In this document: positions 1-8,242 of the stretch, one piece after another
Layout: each line of letters starts with the position of its first letter
How positions within the stretch are numbered: the stretch's first letter is position 1
Assembly: GCA_947586255.1 (NCBI GenBank)
Contig: CANPXP010000008.1
Location: 1-64,000, forward strand
From: an uncultured Lachnospiraceae bacterium
GTDB lineage: Bacteria > Bacillota > Clostridia > Lachnospirales > Lachnospiraceae
Length of the DNA: 64,000 bases
Direction: 5' to 3'
Notes under the pieces: generated by a model
What the model was told of the DNA's origin: nothing
Seen by the model: the letters and a program-made list of their open reading frames with translations, nothing else
The model's database searches: none
Made by a program: the position numbers and the translations under genes

Positions 1-2
1 CG

Positions 3-896
3 CCCTGCTCCGGCGAGGGCATGTTTCGCAAGGATGAGACGGCTGTCGCCGAGTGGAGCGAAGACAATGTGGCCATGTGCGCCGCGAGACAGCGGGAGAT
101 TCTGGAGCAGGCGGCGCAGACGGTGCGGCCGGGCGGCGTGCTGGTGTATTCTACCTGTACTTTCTCCGAGGCGGAGGATGAGCAGGCAGTGCAGGACTTC
201 GTGCGGGCGCATCCGGAGTATGCGATGGAGGGAAAACCGATACGGCTTATGCCGCATCTCATAGAGGGCGAAGGGCACTTTGCGGTGCGGTTTCGCAGGA
301 AGGGTTGGCCGGAAACCGGTGCGGGCAGGGCCGTGCCCGCGGAACGGGCGGAACAGGCTGCGGGCCGGGAAACGCGCGCACAGCAGGGAAACGGCCGCCA
401 GGGCAAGAAGAAAAGAGACGGTGCGGGCAGGCGCGGCGGACAGGAGGCATATGCGGTGAAGGCCGCAGAGCAGGCTGTAGGCGATTTCCTGCGCCGGGAA
501 CTGGAGCTGACCGAAGACGGTGAAGAAGCCCTGTTTTCGGGCCGCGTGCCGCAGCTGTTCGGGGAGGCGGTTTATCTTGTGCCGGAGGAGATGATACCTC
601 TGGACGGAATCCGGATTGAAAGGCCCGGCCTGCAGATCGGTTTTGTAAAGAAGGACAGACTGCAGCCCTCCCACGCGCTGGCGCTGGCGCTGCGCCCGAC
701 GCAGGTGCGCAGAGTCTGTGAGTTGACGCTTGCGCAGGCGGCGGCCTATGTGCGGGGGGAGACCTTCGCCGTCGATCCTGCGATGAAGGGCTGGTATCTG
801 CTGTCTGTGCAGGGATTTTCGCTGGGGTTTGGCAAGGCCGCGGGCGGGCAGATGAAGAATCATTATCCGAAGGGGCTGCGCAGGCCGTATATGTGA
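3..896 (+). CDS. rsmF: RsmF-like rRNA m5C methyltransferase, C-terminal part (5' end outside window)
   Basis: The window opens inside this gene; the first whole codons already read PCSGEGMFRKDE, the motif IV of NOL1/NOP2/Sun RNA cytosine-5 methyltransferases. Motif VI follows as YSTCTFS, so both cysteines of the family mechanism (nucleophile and product release) are present. A basic Gly/Arg/Lys-rich linker of about 50 residues then leads to a C-terminal RNA-binding region ending GQMKNHYPKGLRRPYM, typical of the RsmF type rather than RsmB. The expected substrate is a cytosine of 16S rRNA with S-adenosylmethionine as donor. The exact target base cannot be read from the sequence. The SAM-binding motifs lie upstream of the window. 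Confidence 0.85.
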   Translation, partial: PCSGEGMFRKDETAVAEWSEDNVAMCAARQREILEQAAQTVRPGGVLVYSTCTFSEAEDEQAVQDFVRAHPEYAMEGKPIRLMPHLIEGEGHFAVRFRRKGWPETGAGRAVPAERAEQAAGRETRAQQGNGRQGKKKRDGAGRRGGQEAYAVKAAEQAVGDFLRRELELTEDGEEALFSGRVPQLFGEAVYLVPEEMIPLDGIRIERPGLQIGFVKKDRLQPSHALALALRPTQVRRVCELTLAQAAAYVRGETFAVDPAMKGWYLLSVQGFSLGFGKAAGGQMKNHYPKGLRRPYM

Positions 897-983
897 GGAA
901 AAGGCGGGTCCGGACAAGGAAATATAATAACATACGTAATTTGAAGCACATTTATAGTAGACAGAGATGAAGGGAGAATGACA

Positions 984-2537
984 ATGGCGGCAGAATGGCT
1001 GAAAACGGCGGTGTTTTATGAGATTTATCCACAGTCCTTTATGGACTCCAATGGGGATGGAATCGGAGATTTCAACGGAATCACGGAGAAGCTGGACTAT
1101 ATCAAGGAGCTCGGCTGCAACGCGATCTGGATGAATCCCTGCTTCGATTCGCCATTTAAGGACGCGGGCTACGACGTCCGGGATTATCGGAAGGTGGCCG
1201 AGCGATACGGCACGATCGAGGACTTACAGCGGCTCTTCGACGCGGCGCACGAGAGAGGGATACATATTCTGCTGGATCTGGTGCCGGGGCATACCTCGGA
1301 GGAGCACGCGTGGTTTCGCGAGAGCGGACGGGCGGAGAGAAATAGGTATTCCGACCGCTATATCTGGACGAACGGCTGGTTGGAGCGGCCGGAGGGAATC
1401 GGTTATATCGCCGGGGAGAGAGAGCGCAACGGCGTATACATCACGAATTTTTTCAAGTGTCAGCCGGCGCTGAACTACGGCTTCTTAAAGAGGACGGCGG
1501 ACTGGCAGAAATCCATCGACGATCCGGCCTGTCTGGAGACGAGGGCGGCTGTGGCGGAGGTGATGCGCTATTGGCTGGGGCTGGGCTGCGACGGGTTCCG
1601 CGTGGACATGGCGGACTCCCTGGTGAAAAACGACGACGAGAAAAAGAGCGGCACCTGCGAGGTGTGGCGCGATATCATCGGGCAGGTAAAGCGGGATTAT
1701 CCCGACGCAGTGCTGGTGTCCGAGTGGAACAATCCCGCTTCCGCCATCGGTATGGCCGGTTTTGACATGGATTTTTTCCTCGACTGGACGGGCAACGGAT
1801 ACAATCTGCTCATGCGCGATTATGACGACACGGGGAGGGACGACAGCTTTTTCAAGAAAGACAGCGAAAGAAGCATCACGGACTTTCTGGATGAGTACCT
1901 TCCGAAGTACGAGGCGATCGGGGGCCGGGGTTTCTACTGCCTGATCACGGGCAACCACGATACGATTCGCGCGGCTTATCATCTGGACGAGAGGGAACTG
2001 AAGCTGACCTACTCCTTCCTGCTTACCATGCCCGGTGTGCCATTCATCTATTACGGGGATGAGATCGGCATGAAATATCAGCTGTTACCGTCTAAGGAGG
2101 GTGGATATACCCGCACGGGCTCCCGGACGCCCATGCAGTGGGATGACAGCCCCAATCACGGCTTCTCGAAGGCGGAGCCGTCAGCGCTGTACCTGCCGAC
2201 GGACAACGGGGCGGACGCCCCTACGGTGCAGGCGCAGCGGGAGAGGGCGGATTCGCTCTACCATACGGTGCGGGAGCTTCTGCGCATCCGGCGGGAGAAC
2301 GGCGACTTTGCCGTCCACGATAATCTGCGGATTCTCGCGGCGAGCCGCGGAGAGCGCGGCTTTGCCTACGAGAGGGGCAGCCTGATCATGCTGTGCAATC
2401 CTTCGGGGCAGCCGGAAACTCTTGCGGTGGACGTATCCGGCGCGGAACAGATCTACGCTGTCGGCTCGTGCAGGCCGGAGGGCGGGGCGTGCGTGCTGGC
2501 CGCGCAGTCCTTCGTGATTTACGCGCGCAATGAGTGA
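984..2537 (+). CDS. GH13 alpha-glucosidase / oligo-1,6-glucosidase family protein
   Basis: A cytoplasmic glycoside hydrolase family 13 enzyme of 517 residues without signal peptide. The start YEIYPQSFMDSNGDGIGD is the usual opening of the family barrel. The catalytic residues are visible: nucleophile Asp208 in DGFRVDMADS, acid/base Glu247 in VSEWNN and Asp326 in TGNHDT. A short beta domain follows from about residue 430. It probably releases glucose from alpha-linked oligosaccharides or a glucoside; the exact linkage cannot be told. An ATG also exists two codons earlier at 978, but it lies one base from the AGGGAG ribosome site at 971-976, whereas the ATG at 984 is 7 bases away and was chosen. 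A TATAAT at 923-928 without a clear -35 box may be its promoter. Confidence 0.88.
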   Translation: MAAEWLKTAVFYEIYPQSFMDSNGDGIGDFNGITEKLDYIKELGCNAIWMNPCFDSPFKDAGYDVRDYRKVAERYGTIEDLQRLFDAAHERGIHILLDLVPGHTSEEHAWFRESGRAERNRYSDRYIWTNGWLERPEGIGYIAGERERNGVYITNFFKCQPALNYGFLKRTADWQKSIDDPACLETRAAVAEVMRYWLGLGCDGFRVDMADSLVKNDDEKKSGTCEVWRDIIGQVKRDYPDAVLVSEWNNPASAIGMAGFDMDFFLDWTGNGYNLLMRDYDDTGRDDSFFKKDSERSITDFLDEYLPKYEAIGGRGFYCLITGNHDTIRAAYHLDERELKLTYSFLLTMPGVPFIYYGDEIGMKYQLLPSKEGGYTRTGSRTPMQWDDSPNHGFSKAEPSALYLPTDNGADAPTVQAQRERADSLYHTVRELLRIRRENGDFAVHDNLRILAASRGERGFAYERGSLIMLCNPSGQPETLAVDVSGAEQIYAVGSCRPEGGACVLAAQSFVIYARNE

Positions 2538-2580
2538 AACTCGCAAAGCGTGTTTTAGCTCGTTTACCGCAAATAGGATC

Positions 2581-2609
2581 TTGTCAAAAAATCCCGGCTG
2601 GAATATACT
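2581..2609 (+). promoter_or_regulatory. Sigma-A type promoter for the MBOAT/SGNH operon
   Basis: TTGTCA at 2581-2586 and TATACT at 2604-2609 are 17 bases apart, each one mismatch from consensus. It lies 60 bases upstream of the MBOAT gene, so transcription would start near 2616. Confidence 0.7.
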
Positions 2610-2668
2610 AGATCTAGGGTCCTCTTTTTCGACAAAATACCCTAAATTGTGTTTGGGAGCGCTTATCT

Positions 2669-4090
2669 ATGCTGTTTTCCAGTTTGGGATTTTTATTCCG
2701 GTTTCTGCCGGTCTTTATGGTCTTATATCTGATTGTTCCCGCCAGGTATCGCAATATCGTCTTATTGTTGGGGAGCCTTGTCTTCTACGGCGTGGGAGAA
2801 CCGCATTTTGTTCTGCTGCTTGTCGTTTCCGTACTGATCAATTACGGCCTGAGCCATTATATGTTCTGGGAGCCGTCCTCCCCGCAGCAAAACCGCCGGG
2901 CGAAGGCGGCCAGAAGGCGCAGGGTGGCGCTTATTCTGTCTCTGGCCGTGGATTTCGGGCTGCTCTTTGTGTTCAAATACTGGGATTTCGCCGCCGGCGC
3001 CGTGAACGGCCTGGCGGGGCGGGAAGCCGTGCCGCTTCTTTCGCTGGCGCTTCCGGTGGGCATCAGCTTTTACACGTTTCAGATGGCTTCCTATCAGATT
3101 GACTGCTATCGCGGTACGCTGGACAAACCGGCTGACTTTGTGCCCTTTGCCACATATGTGTGCATGTTTCCGAAGCTGGTCTCAGGCCCTATTGCGCGCT
3201 ATGGGGAGATGGCGGACAGGCTGCAGAGCCGCAGGGTGAATATCAGGAAGCTGGAGAACGGCCTGAAGCTCTTTGCGGCGGGCCTGGGACTCAAGGTGCT
3301 TCTGGCGGATCAGATCGGCACGCTCTGGAACACGATTATGTCCGCGGGGGCGGGAAACCTGCACGCGTCCGTGGCGTGGCTAGGCGCGGCGGCCTACTCC
3401 TTTCAGATTTATTTTGATTTCTGGGGCTATTCCGTGATGGCTATGGGACTTGGCAAGATGCTGGGCTTCCGGATCCCGCGCAACTTCGACAGCCCGTACG
3501 CCTCCCGGTCGCTCTCGGAATTCTGGCGCAGATGGCATATCACGCTGGGCAGCTGGTTTCGCGATTATGTGTACTTCCCTCTGGGCGGCAGCCGCAGGGG
3601 AAAGCTGAGGACGGTGTGCAATCTGCTTATTGTGTGGGCCTTCACCGGACTGTGGCACGGCGCGAACTGGAACTTCCTGCTGTGGGGGATGCTTTTTTTC
3701 GTGCTCCTGTCGGCGGAGAAGAGCGGCTACGGCAAATGGCTGGAGCGCTCGAAGGTATGGGGGCATCTCTACACGCTGTTTATCATACCGGTGACATGGG
3801 TGGTGTTCGCCGTCACGGACCTTGGACAGCTGGCGGCGTATCTCGGCAATATGTTCGGTGTGCACGGCGACGCGCCGTTGGTTGGCACACAGCAGCTGCT
3901 TCGCTATCTAAAAGAATATTGGATGTTATTGATTGCGTGCGCGGCTTTTGCGACGCCGTATCCGGCGAAGCTGTATGACAAGTATGCGAACAGGTGGTTT
4001 ACGGTGGTTATCCTGCTTTTGCTTTTCTGGTTTTCGGTACACGAGATCCTGATCGGGGGCAACAATCCGTTTCTGTATCTGAAATTTTAG
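2669..4090 (+). CDS. MBOAT family membrane O-acyltransferase (AlgI/DltB-like)
   Basis: A 473-residue polytopic membrane protein with about ten hydrophobic segments. The MBOAT hallmarks are present: FWRRWHITLGSWFRDYVYFP with His290, and LWHGANWNF with the invariant His330 thought to be catalytic. Family members move an acyl group, usually acetyl, across the membrane onto an extracellular polymer (alginate, cell-wall glycan, teichoic acid). The next gene, 16 bases downstream, encodes an anchored SGNH protein, the usual partner that completes transfer outside the cell. GGGAG at 2655-2659 lies 9 bases from the start. The acceptor is unknown. There are no dlt or alginate genes nearby, so it belongs to the general AlgI-like group. 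Confidence 0.88.
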   Translation: MLFSSLGFLFRFLPVFMVLYLIVPARYRNIVLLLGSLVFYGVGEPHFVLLLVVSVLINYGLSHYMFWEPSSPQQNRRAKAARRRRVALILSLAVDFGLLFVFKYWDFAAGAVNGLAGREAVPLLSLALPVGISFYTFQMASYQIDCYRGTLDKPADFVPFATYVCMFPKLVSGPIARYGEMADRLQSRRVNIRKLENGLKLFAAGLGLKVLLADQIGTLWNTIMSAGAGNLHASVAWLGAAAYSFQIYFDFWGYSVMAMGLGKMLGFRIPRNFDSPYASRSLSEFWRRWHITLGSWFRDYVYFPLGGSRRGKLRTVCNLLIVWAFTGLWHGANWNFLLWGMLFFVLLSAEKSGYGKWLERSKVWGHLYTLFIIPVTWVVFAVTDLGQLAAYLGNMFGVHGDAPLVGTQQLLRYLKEYWMLLIACAAFATPYPAKLYDKYANRWFTVVILLLLFWFSVHEILIGGNNPFLYLKF

Positions 4091-4106
4091 GGACTGAGGG
4101 ATACAC

Positions 4107-5522
4107 ATGAAGAAAAAGAAGAAAAAAGAGGAAGATCTGGTGTGGATCTCGCCGGAGGAGATCGAAGCGGAGGGGAGAGGCCCGGCAAAGCAGCCTGAGG
4201 CGGAAGCTGGCGAGGCCAAGGAGACGAAAAAGGGACGGCGGTTTCGTCTGGTGTGGGAGGCGCTGTATAATTGCCCCTTTCTGCTGGCGCTGTGTTTCAC
4301 CTGCATCGTGGCCTTTTTCTGCTCCGATGAGATCGGGATGCGGGCCATCGCGTCGGACACCGGGAAGCTGGTGAGCCGGGCGTCGGGCAGCAAGGTCGCT
4401 TCGAGCGCCGCACTGATCGGCGGATCGTCCGGGAGCGGGGAGGCGATTGTCAGCCGGCAGGAAGCTGGAAATGCTGCGGGCGCGGAGACAGACATGGAGA
4501 CAGCGACGGTTGGCGAGACAGACATGGGAGCGGCGGCGGTTGGTGAGACAGGTGTGGAGGCAGCTGCGGCCGGTGAGACAGACCCGGAGACAGATGCGGA
4601 CGGCGAGACAGACCCGGAGACAGATGCGGACGGCGAGAATCTCCGCGCGGAACAGCTGGAAAAAGCCGGAAAAAACACACAGGACAAAATGGAAAATGCA
4701 GGAACGCGCAAGGCAGAAAATGGCAATAATAAGACTATTGACAAACAGGAAAACGATAATAATAAATTGGAAAACGGCGAAAATACAGGGAAAACGCCAA
4801 TAGGAACAACAAAATATGAATTTTATGATCCGATAGAGGTAAATTCTCCGTATTACTCTGATGCAGGAAAAATTGCATTGACGACCGAGTACCCTTATGT
4901 CAAAGAAAACACAAGTTATTTTAATGATGCCGCATTTTTGGGCGATTCCAGGACGCTGGGGATATCGGATTACGCGGGACTGGACGGAGCGGACTTTTAC
5001 TGCGACAGCGGCATGATGATTTTCAAGCTGCTGGAGGAGGACGGCGTCACTTATCAGAAGACGGGAAAGAAGGAGAATCTCTCGCTTGTTCTGCAGGAGA
5101 AGCATTACGGCAAGATTTATATCATGCTCGGCATGAATGAGCTGGGATACGGAAACACGGCGATGTATCTGGACAAGTACCGCGAGGTGGTGGAGCGGAT
5201 CAGAGAGTGGCAGCCGGACGCGATCATCTATATCATGGCGAATCTGCATGTCAGTGAAGCCAAGAATAATCCGGAGACAGAGTTTAACAATATCAATATC
5301 AATGACAAAAATGCCGCGGCGGCGTCTCTGGCGAACGGGACGGATATTTTCTATCTGGATGCGAATCCGCTGTTTACCGACGAGAACGGCTTCCTGAATG
5401 CGGAGCTGACGTTTGACGGCGTCCATCTGTACGCGCAGCACTATGACGTGTGGCGGGAGTTCCTGATGGAGCACGCGGTGGAGACAGAGGGAAATGGCGA
5501 TGGAAGAGACGCGGCTGAATAA
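4107..5522 (+). CDS. Membrane-anchored SGNH/GDSL-type protein, partner of MBOAT
   Basis: A 471-residue protein with a highly charged cytoplasmic start (MKKKKKKEEDL), one membrane span at about residues 52-72, a long low-complexity stalk, and an extracellular SGNH domain from about residue 270. The domain shows the block I Ser281 in FLGDSRTLG, an Asn in GMNELG and the C-terminal DxxH pair Asp437/His440 in FDGVHL. With the MBOAT gene just upstream it most likely acetylates or de-acetylates a surface glycan. The stalk holds five tandem 10-residue repeats (4485-4634) and then an abruptly AT-rich, Asn/Lys-rich stretch (about 4676-4925), unlike the GC-rich rest of the gene. Its last 23 bases overlap the next gene. 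Confidence 0.78.
   Translation: MKKKKKKEEDLVWISPEEIEAEGRGPAKQPEAEAGEAKETKKGRRFRLVWEALYNCPFLLALCFTCIVAFFCSDEIGMRAIASDTGKLVSRASGSKVASSAALIGGSSGSGEAIVSRQEAGNAAGAETDMETATVGETDMGAAAVGETGVEAAAAGETDPETDADGETDPETDADGENLRAEQLEKAGKNTQDKMENAGTRKAENGNNKTIDKQENDNNKLENGENTGKTPIGTTKYEFYDPIEVNSPYYSDAGKIALTTEYPYVKENTSYFNDAAFLGDSRTLGISDYAGLDGADFYCDSGMMIFKLLEEDGVTYQKTGKKENLSLVLQEKHYGKIYIMLGMNELGYGNTAMYLDKYREVVERIREWQPDAIIYIMANLHVSEAKNNPETEFNNININDKNAAAASLANGTDIFYLDANPLFTDENGFLNAELTFDGVHLYAQHYDVWREFLMEHAVETEGNGDGRDAAE
4485..4634 (+). repeat. Five tandem 30-bp units in the SGNH stalk
   Basis: Five consecutive 30-base units begin at 4485, 4515, 4545, 4575 and 4605, each opening with GAGACAG. The last two are identical over all 30 bases; the first three are diverged. 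In frame they give 10-residue acidic repeats of the form GETDPETDAD. They probably lengthen the extracellular stalk, and the perfect pair suggests recent duplication by slippage. Confidence 0.9.
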
Positions 5523-6222
5523 ATATCTGGCGTCCTGCGGGATCTGTTCCAGGCGGGACGCGGACGGGCTGATCGAACAGGGACTTGTCACGGTCAACGG
5601 CGAGACCGCTTCGCCGGGCATGAAGGTCACGGAGCGGGATGAGATCTGTGTGCGCGGAAAAAAAGTGGGCGGCCGTGATAAAAAAGTGGTGCTTGCATAT
5701 TATAAGCCTGTGGGGGTTGTCTGCACGGAGCGGGACGCCCACGCGGAGAAAACCGTCACCGAGGCGCTGGGCTATCCTGTCCGGGTCACCTATGCGGGAC
5801 GCCTGGACAAGGATTCGGAGGGGTTACTTCTGATGACGAACGACGGCGATCTGATCGAGGCTATGATGCGCGGCGCGAACCGGCACGAGAAGGAATATGT
5901 CGTCAGAGTGTGGGAGACATGGAGCGAGGAGGCTCTGGACAGACTGCGGGCGGGCGTGTATCTGGAGGAGCTGGGCGTTTCCGCACGGCCCTGCGAGATT
6001 GAGCGCATCGGCCCCAAGACGGTGCGCATGGTGCTGACACAAGGGCTGAACAGGCAGATTCGCCGCATGTGCAGGACGCAGGGCTATCATGTCGCGTCAC
6101 TGAAAAGAACACGTGTTATTAATATAGAGCTTGGGAAGCTGCGGCCGGGAGAGTACAGGGAGCTCTCAGCGGGCGAGATGAGGAGCCTGTATGAGATCTG
6201 TGGGCTTACGGCGGAAAAATAG
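5500..6222 (+). CDS. rluF: RsuA-family 23S rRNA pseudouridine synthase (RluF-like)
   Basis: A 240-residue enzyme with an N-terminal S4 RNA-binding domain (RLNKYLASCGICSRRDAD) and an RsuA-family catalytic domain. The catalytic Asp103 lies in AGRLDKDSEGL, preceded by YYKPVGVVCT. The segment GLNRQIRRMCRTQGYHV and the following LKRTRVINIELG match RluF (23S rRNA U2604 in E. coli) better than RluB or RsuA, so the symbol is a best guess. The start at 5500 is preferred over 5494 because AGGG at 5488-5491 is 8 bases away. The gene begins inside the 3' end of the SGNH gene, which suggests translational coupling. Confidence 0.82.
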   Translation: MEETRLNKYLASCGICSRRDADGLIEQGLVTVNGETASPGMKVTERDEICVRGKKVGGRDKKVVLAYYKPVGVVCTERDAHAEKTVTEALGYPVRVTYAGRLDKDSEGLLLMTNDGDLIEAMMRGANRHEKEYVVRVWETWSEEALDRLRAGVYLEELGVSARPCEIERIGPKTVRMVLTQGLNRQIRRMCRTQGYHVASLKRTRVINIELGKLRPGEYRELSAGEMRSLYEICGLTAEK

Positions 6223-6240
6223 AATGGCAGGTATTGGGAG

Positions 6241-8208
6241 ATGGCAGAGAGAGAAATCGACAGGATGAAGGAGCTGATCCCGCTCCTGCGCAGGGCGTCC
6301 GAAGCGTACTATGCGCAGGATCAGGAGATTATGAGCAATTATGAATATGACAGCCTGTATGACGAGTTGGTCGCTCTGGAAGAAAAAACAGGTGTTACCC
6401 TCGCGGACAGCCCGACGGGCAGCGTCGGTTACGAGGCTGTGGAGGAACTGCCGAAGGATCGGCACGAGCAGCCCATGCTGTCCCTGGCGAAGACGAAGAG
6501 CAGAGAGGAGCTGCGCGAGTGGCTGAACGGCAGGGAGGCGCTGCTGTCCTGGAAGCTGGACGGTCTGACCGTGGTGCTCCATTACGCGGAAGGCAGGTTG
6601 GTGAAGGCCGTCACGAGAGGAAACGGCGAAGTGGGCGAGGTTGTCACCAACAACGCCCGGGTGTTTAAGAATATTCCGCTGGCGATTCCCTATCGCGGAG
6701 AGCTGACTGTGCGCGGGGAGGCGGTCATCAGCTACAGCGATTTCGAGAGGATCAACGGGCAGATTGAGGACGTCGAGGCGAAGTACAAGAATCCGCGCAA
6801 TCTGTGCAGCGGTTCCGTTCGGCAGCTCAACAACGAGATCACGGCGGCGCGCAGCGTCAATTTCTACGCCTACAGTCTGGTGAAGGCGGAAGGGATGGAT
6901 TTTGCCAATTCCAGGGCAAAGCAGTTCGCGTTTATGGCCGACATGGGATTTGACGTGGTGGAGTACAGGCTGGTGAATCCCGATACCATTATGGATGCGA
7001 TCGGCTATTTTGAGCGAAAGATACAGACCTATGACATTCCGTCGGACGGCCTGGTGCTGCTCTACGAGGACATTGCCTATGGGGATACGCTCGGCAGGAC
7101 GGCGAAATTTCCGCGGGATTCCATCGCCTTCAAGTGGGCGGACGAGCTGCGGGAGACGGTGCTCAGGGAGATGGAGTGGAGCGCAAGCCGCACAGGACTG
7201 ATCAATCCCGTGGCGATCTTCGAGCCGGTGGAGCTGGAGGGCACTACGGTAAGCCGCGCTTCGGTGCACAATATCAGCATTGTGCGGGGGCTGAAACTGG
7301 GAATCGGCGATCATATCACGGTCTATAAGGCCAATATGATCATTCCGCAGATCGCGGAGAATCTGACGAAGAGCGATACGCTGGAGATTCCGAGGGTCTG
7401 TCCTGTGTGCGGACAGCCCACGGAGATCAGGCAGACGAACGATGTGCAGGCGCTGTACTGCAATAACCCCGCCTGCGACGCGAAGAAGATCAAGTCCTTT
7501 ACGCTCTTCGTGAGCCGGGACGCCATGAATGTGGACGGCCTGTCGGAGTCCACGCTGGAGAAATTCCTCGCCAGGGGATTCCTGCACGAGTTCGCCGATA
7601 TCTTCCGGCTTGACCGGTACGAGCGGGAGATCGTACAGATGGAAGGTTTCGGGGAAAAATCTTATCAGAACCTGATCCAGAGCATCGAGAAGGCCAGGGA
7701 CACCACGCTGCCAAGGCTGATCTACGGTCTGGGTATAGAGAACATCGGCGTGGCGAACGCCAAGATACTGTGCAGACATTTTGATTTTTCTCTGGAGGCG
7801 ATCCGTGAGGCGTCCGTGGAGGAGCTGAGCGACATAGACGGGGTCGGCGAAGTGATCGCCGCGGGGATTCACGCCTATTTCCGGAATGAGGAGCGCATGG
7901 CCGGGCTGAACCATCTGCTGGGGGAAGTGCGCATAGCGCGGGAGGCGGTGGATGAGCACGCGCAGACGCTGGCCGATATGAGTTTCGTCATCACGGGGAG
8001 TCTGGAGCATTACGAGAACCGCAACGCACTGCGGGATGAGATAGAGGCGAGGGGCGGCAAGGTGACGGGCAGCGTCACGGGCAAAACTACCTGCCTGATC
8101 AACAATGATCTGGCCTCGCAGTCCGCCAAGAACAAGAAAGCGAAGGAGCTCGGCGTTCCCATCGTGTCCGAGGAGGCATTTATGGAAGAATACCTCCAGA
8201 TTTCATGA
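6241..8208 (+). CDS. ligA: NAD+-dependent DNA ligase
   Basis: A 655-residue LigA that seals nicks in DNA using NAD+. The adenylated Lys105 is in SWKLDGL (the KxDG motif). The OB domain is followed by a zinc finger with Cys387, Cys390, Cys407 and Cys412, then helix-hairpin-helix repeats (GFGEKSYQNLIQSI; IDGVGEVIAAGI), and a C-terminal BRCT domain from about residue 580 (FVITGSLEHYENRNALRDEI). All expected domains are present and the length is close to the family norm. It starts 18 bases after the rRNA modification gene and ends 34 bases before the convergent metA; I see no clear T-tailed hairpin between them. Confidence 0.96.
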   Translation: MAEREIDRMKELIPLLRRASEAYYAQDQEIMSNYEYDSLYDELVALEEKTGVTLADSPTGSVGYEAVEELPKDRHEQPMLSLAKTKSREELREWLNGREALLSWKLDGLTVVLHYAEGRLVKAVTRGNGEVGEVVTNNARVFKNIPLAIPYRGELTVRGEAVISYSDFERINGQIEDVEAKYKNPRNLCSGSVRQLNNEITAARSVNFYAYSLVKAEGMDFANSRAKQFAFMADMGFDVVEYRLVNPDTIMDAIGYFERKIQTYDIPSDGLVLLYEDIAYGDTLGRTAKFPRDSIAFKWADELRETVLREMEWSASRTGLINPVAIFEPVELEGTTVSRASVHNISIVRGLKLGIGDHITVYKANMIIPQIAENLTKSDTLEIPRVCPVCGQPTEIRQTNDVQALYCNNPACDAKKIKSFTLFVSRDAMNVDGLSESTLEKFLARGFLHEFADIFRLDRYEREIVQMEGFGEKSYQNLIQSIEKARDTTLPRLIYGLGIENIGVANAKILCRHFDFSLEAIREASVEELSDIDGVGEVIAAGIHAYFRNEERMAGLNHLLGEVRIAREAVDEHAQTLADMSFVITGSLEHYENRNALRDEIEARGGKVTGSVTGKTTCLINNDLASQSAKNKKAKELGVPIVSEEAFMEEYLQIS

Positions 8209-8242
8209 TTGGACGCGGAACCACATAAAACCCTGTGTTTCC

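Noticed and set aside
4485-4634. CRISPR-like array
   Set aside because: The 30-base units are directly adjacent without spacers and are in frame within a coding region.
4008-5630. Long open frame on the minus strand opposite the SGNH gene
   Set aside because: It is antisense to a gene with clear SGNH motifs, its product is low complexity (Cys/Arg/Leu rich), and high-GC codon bias makes such shadow frames common.
6166-8010. 614-codon minus-strand frame opposite ligA
   Set aside because: ligA is certain from its catalytic and zinc motifs; the antisense product is His/Arg/Leu rich with no recognisable domain or ribosome site.
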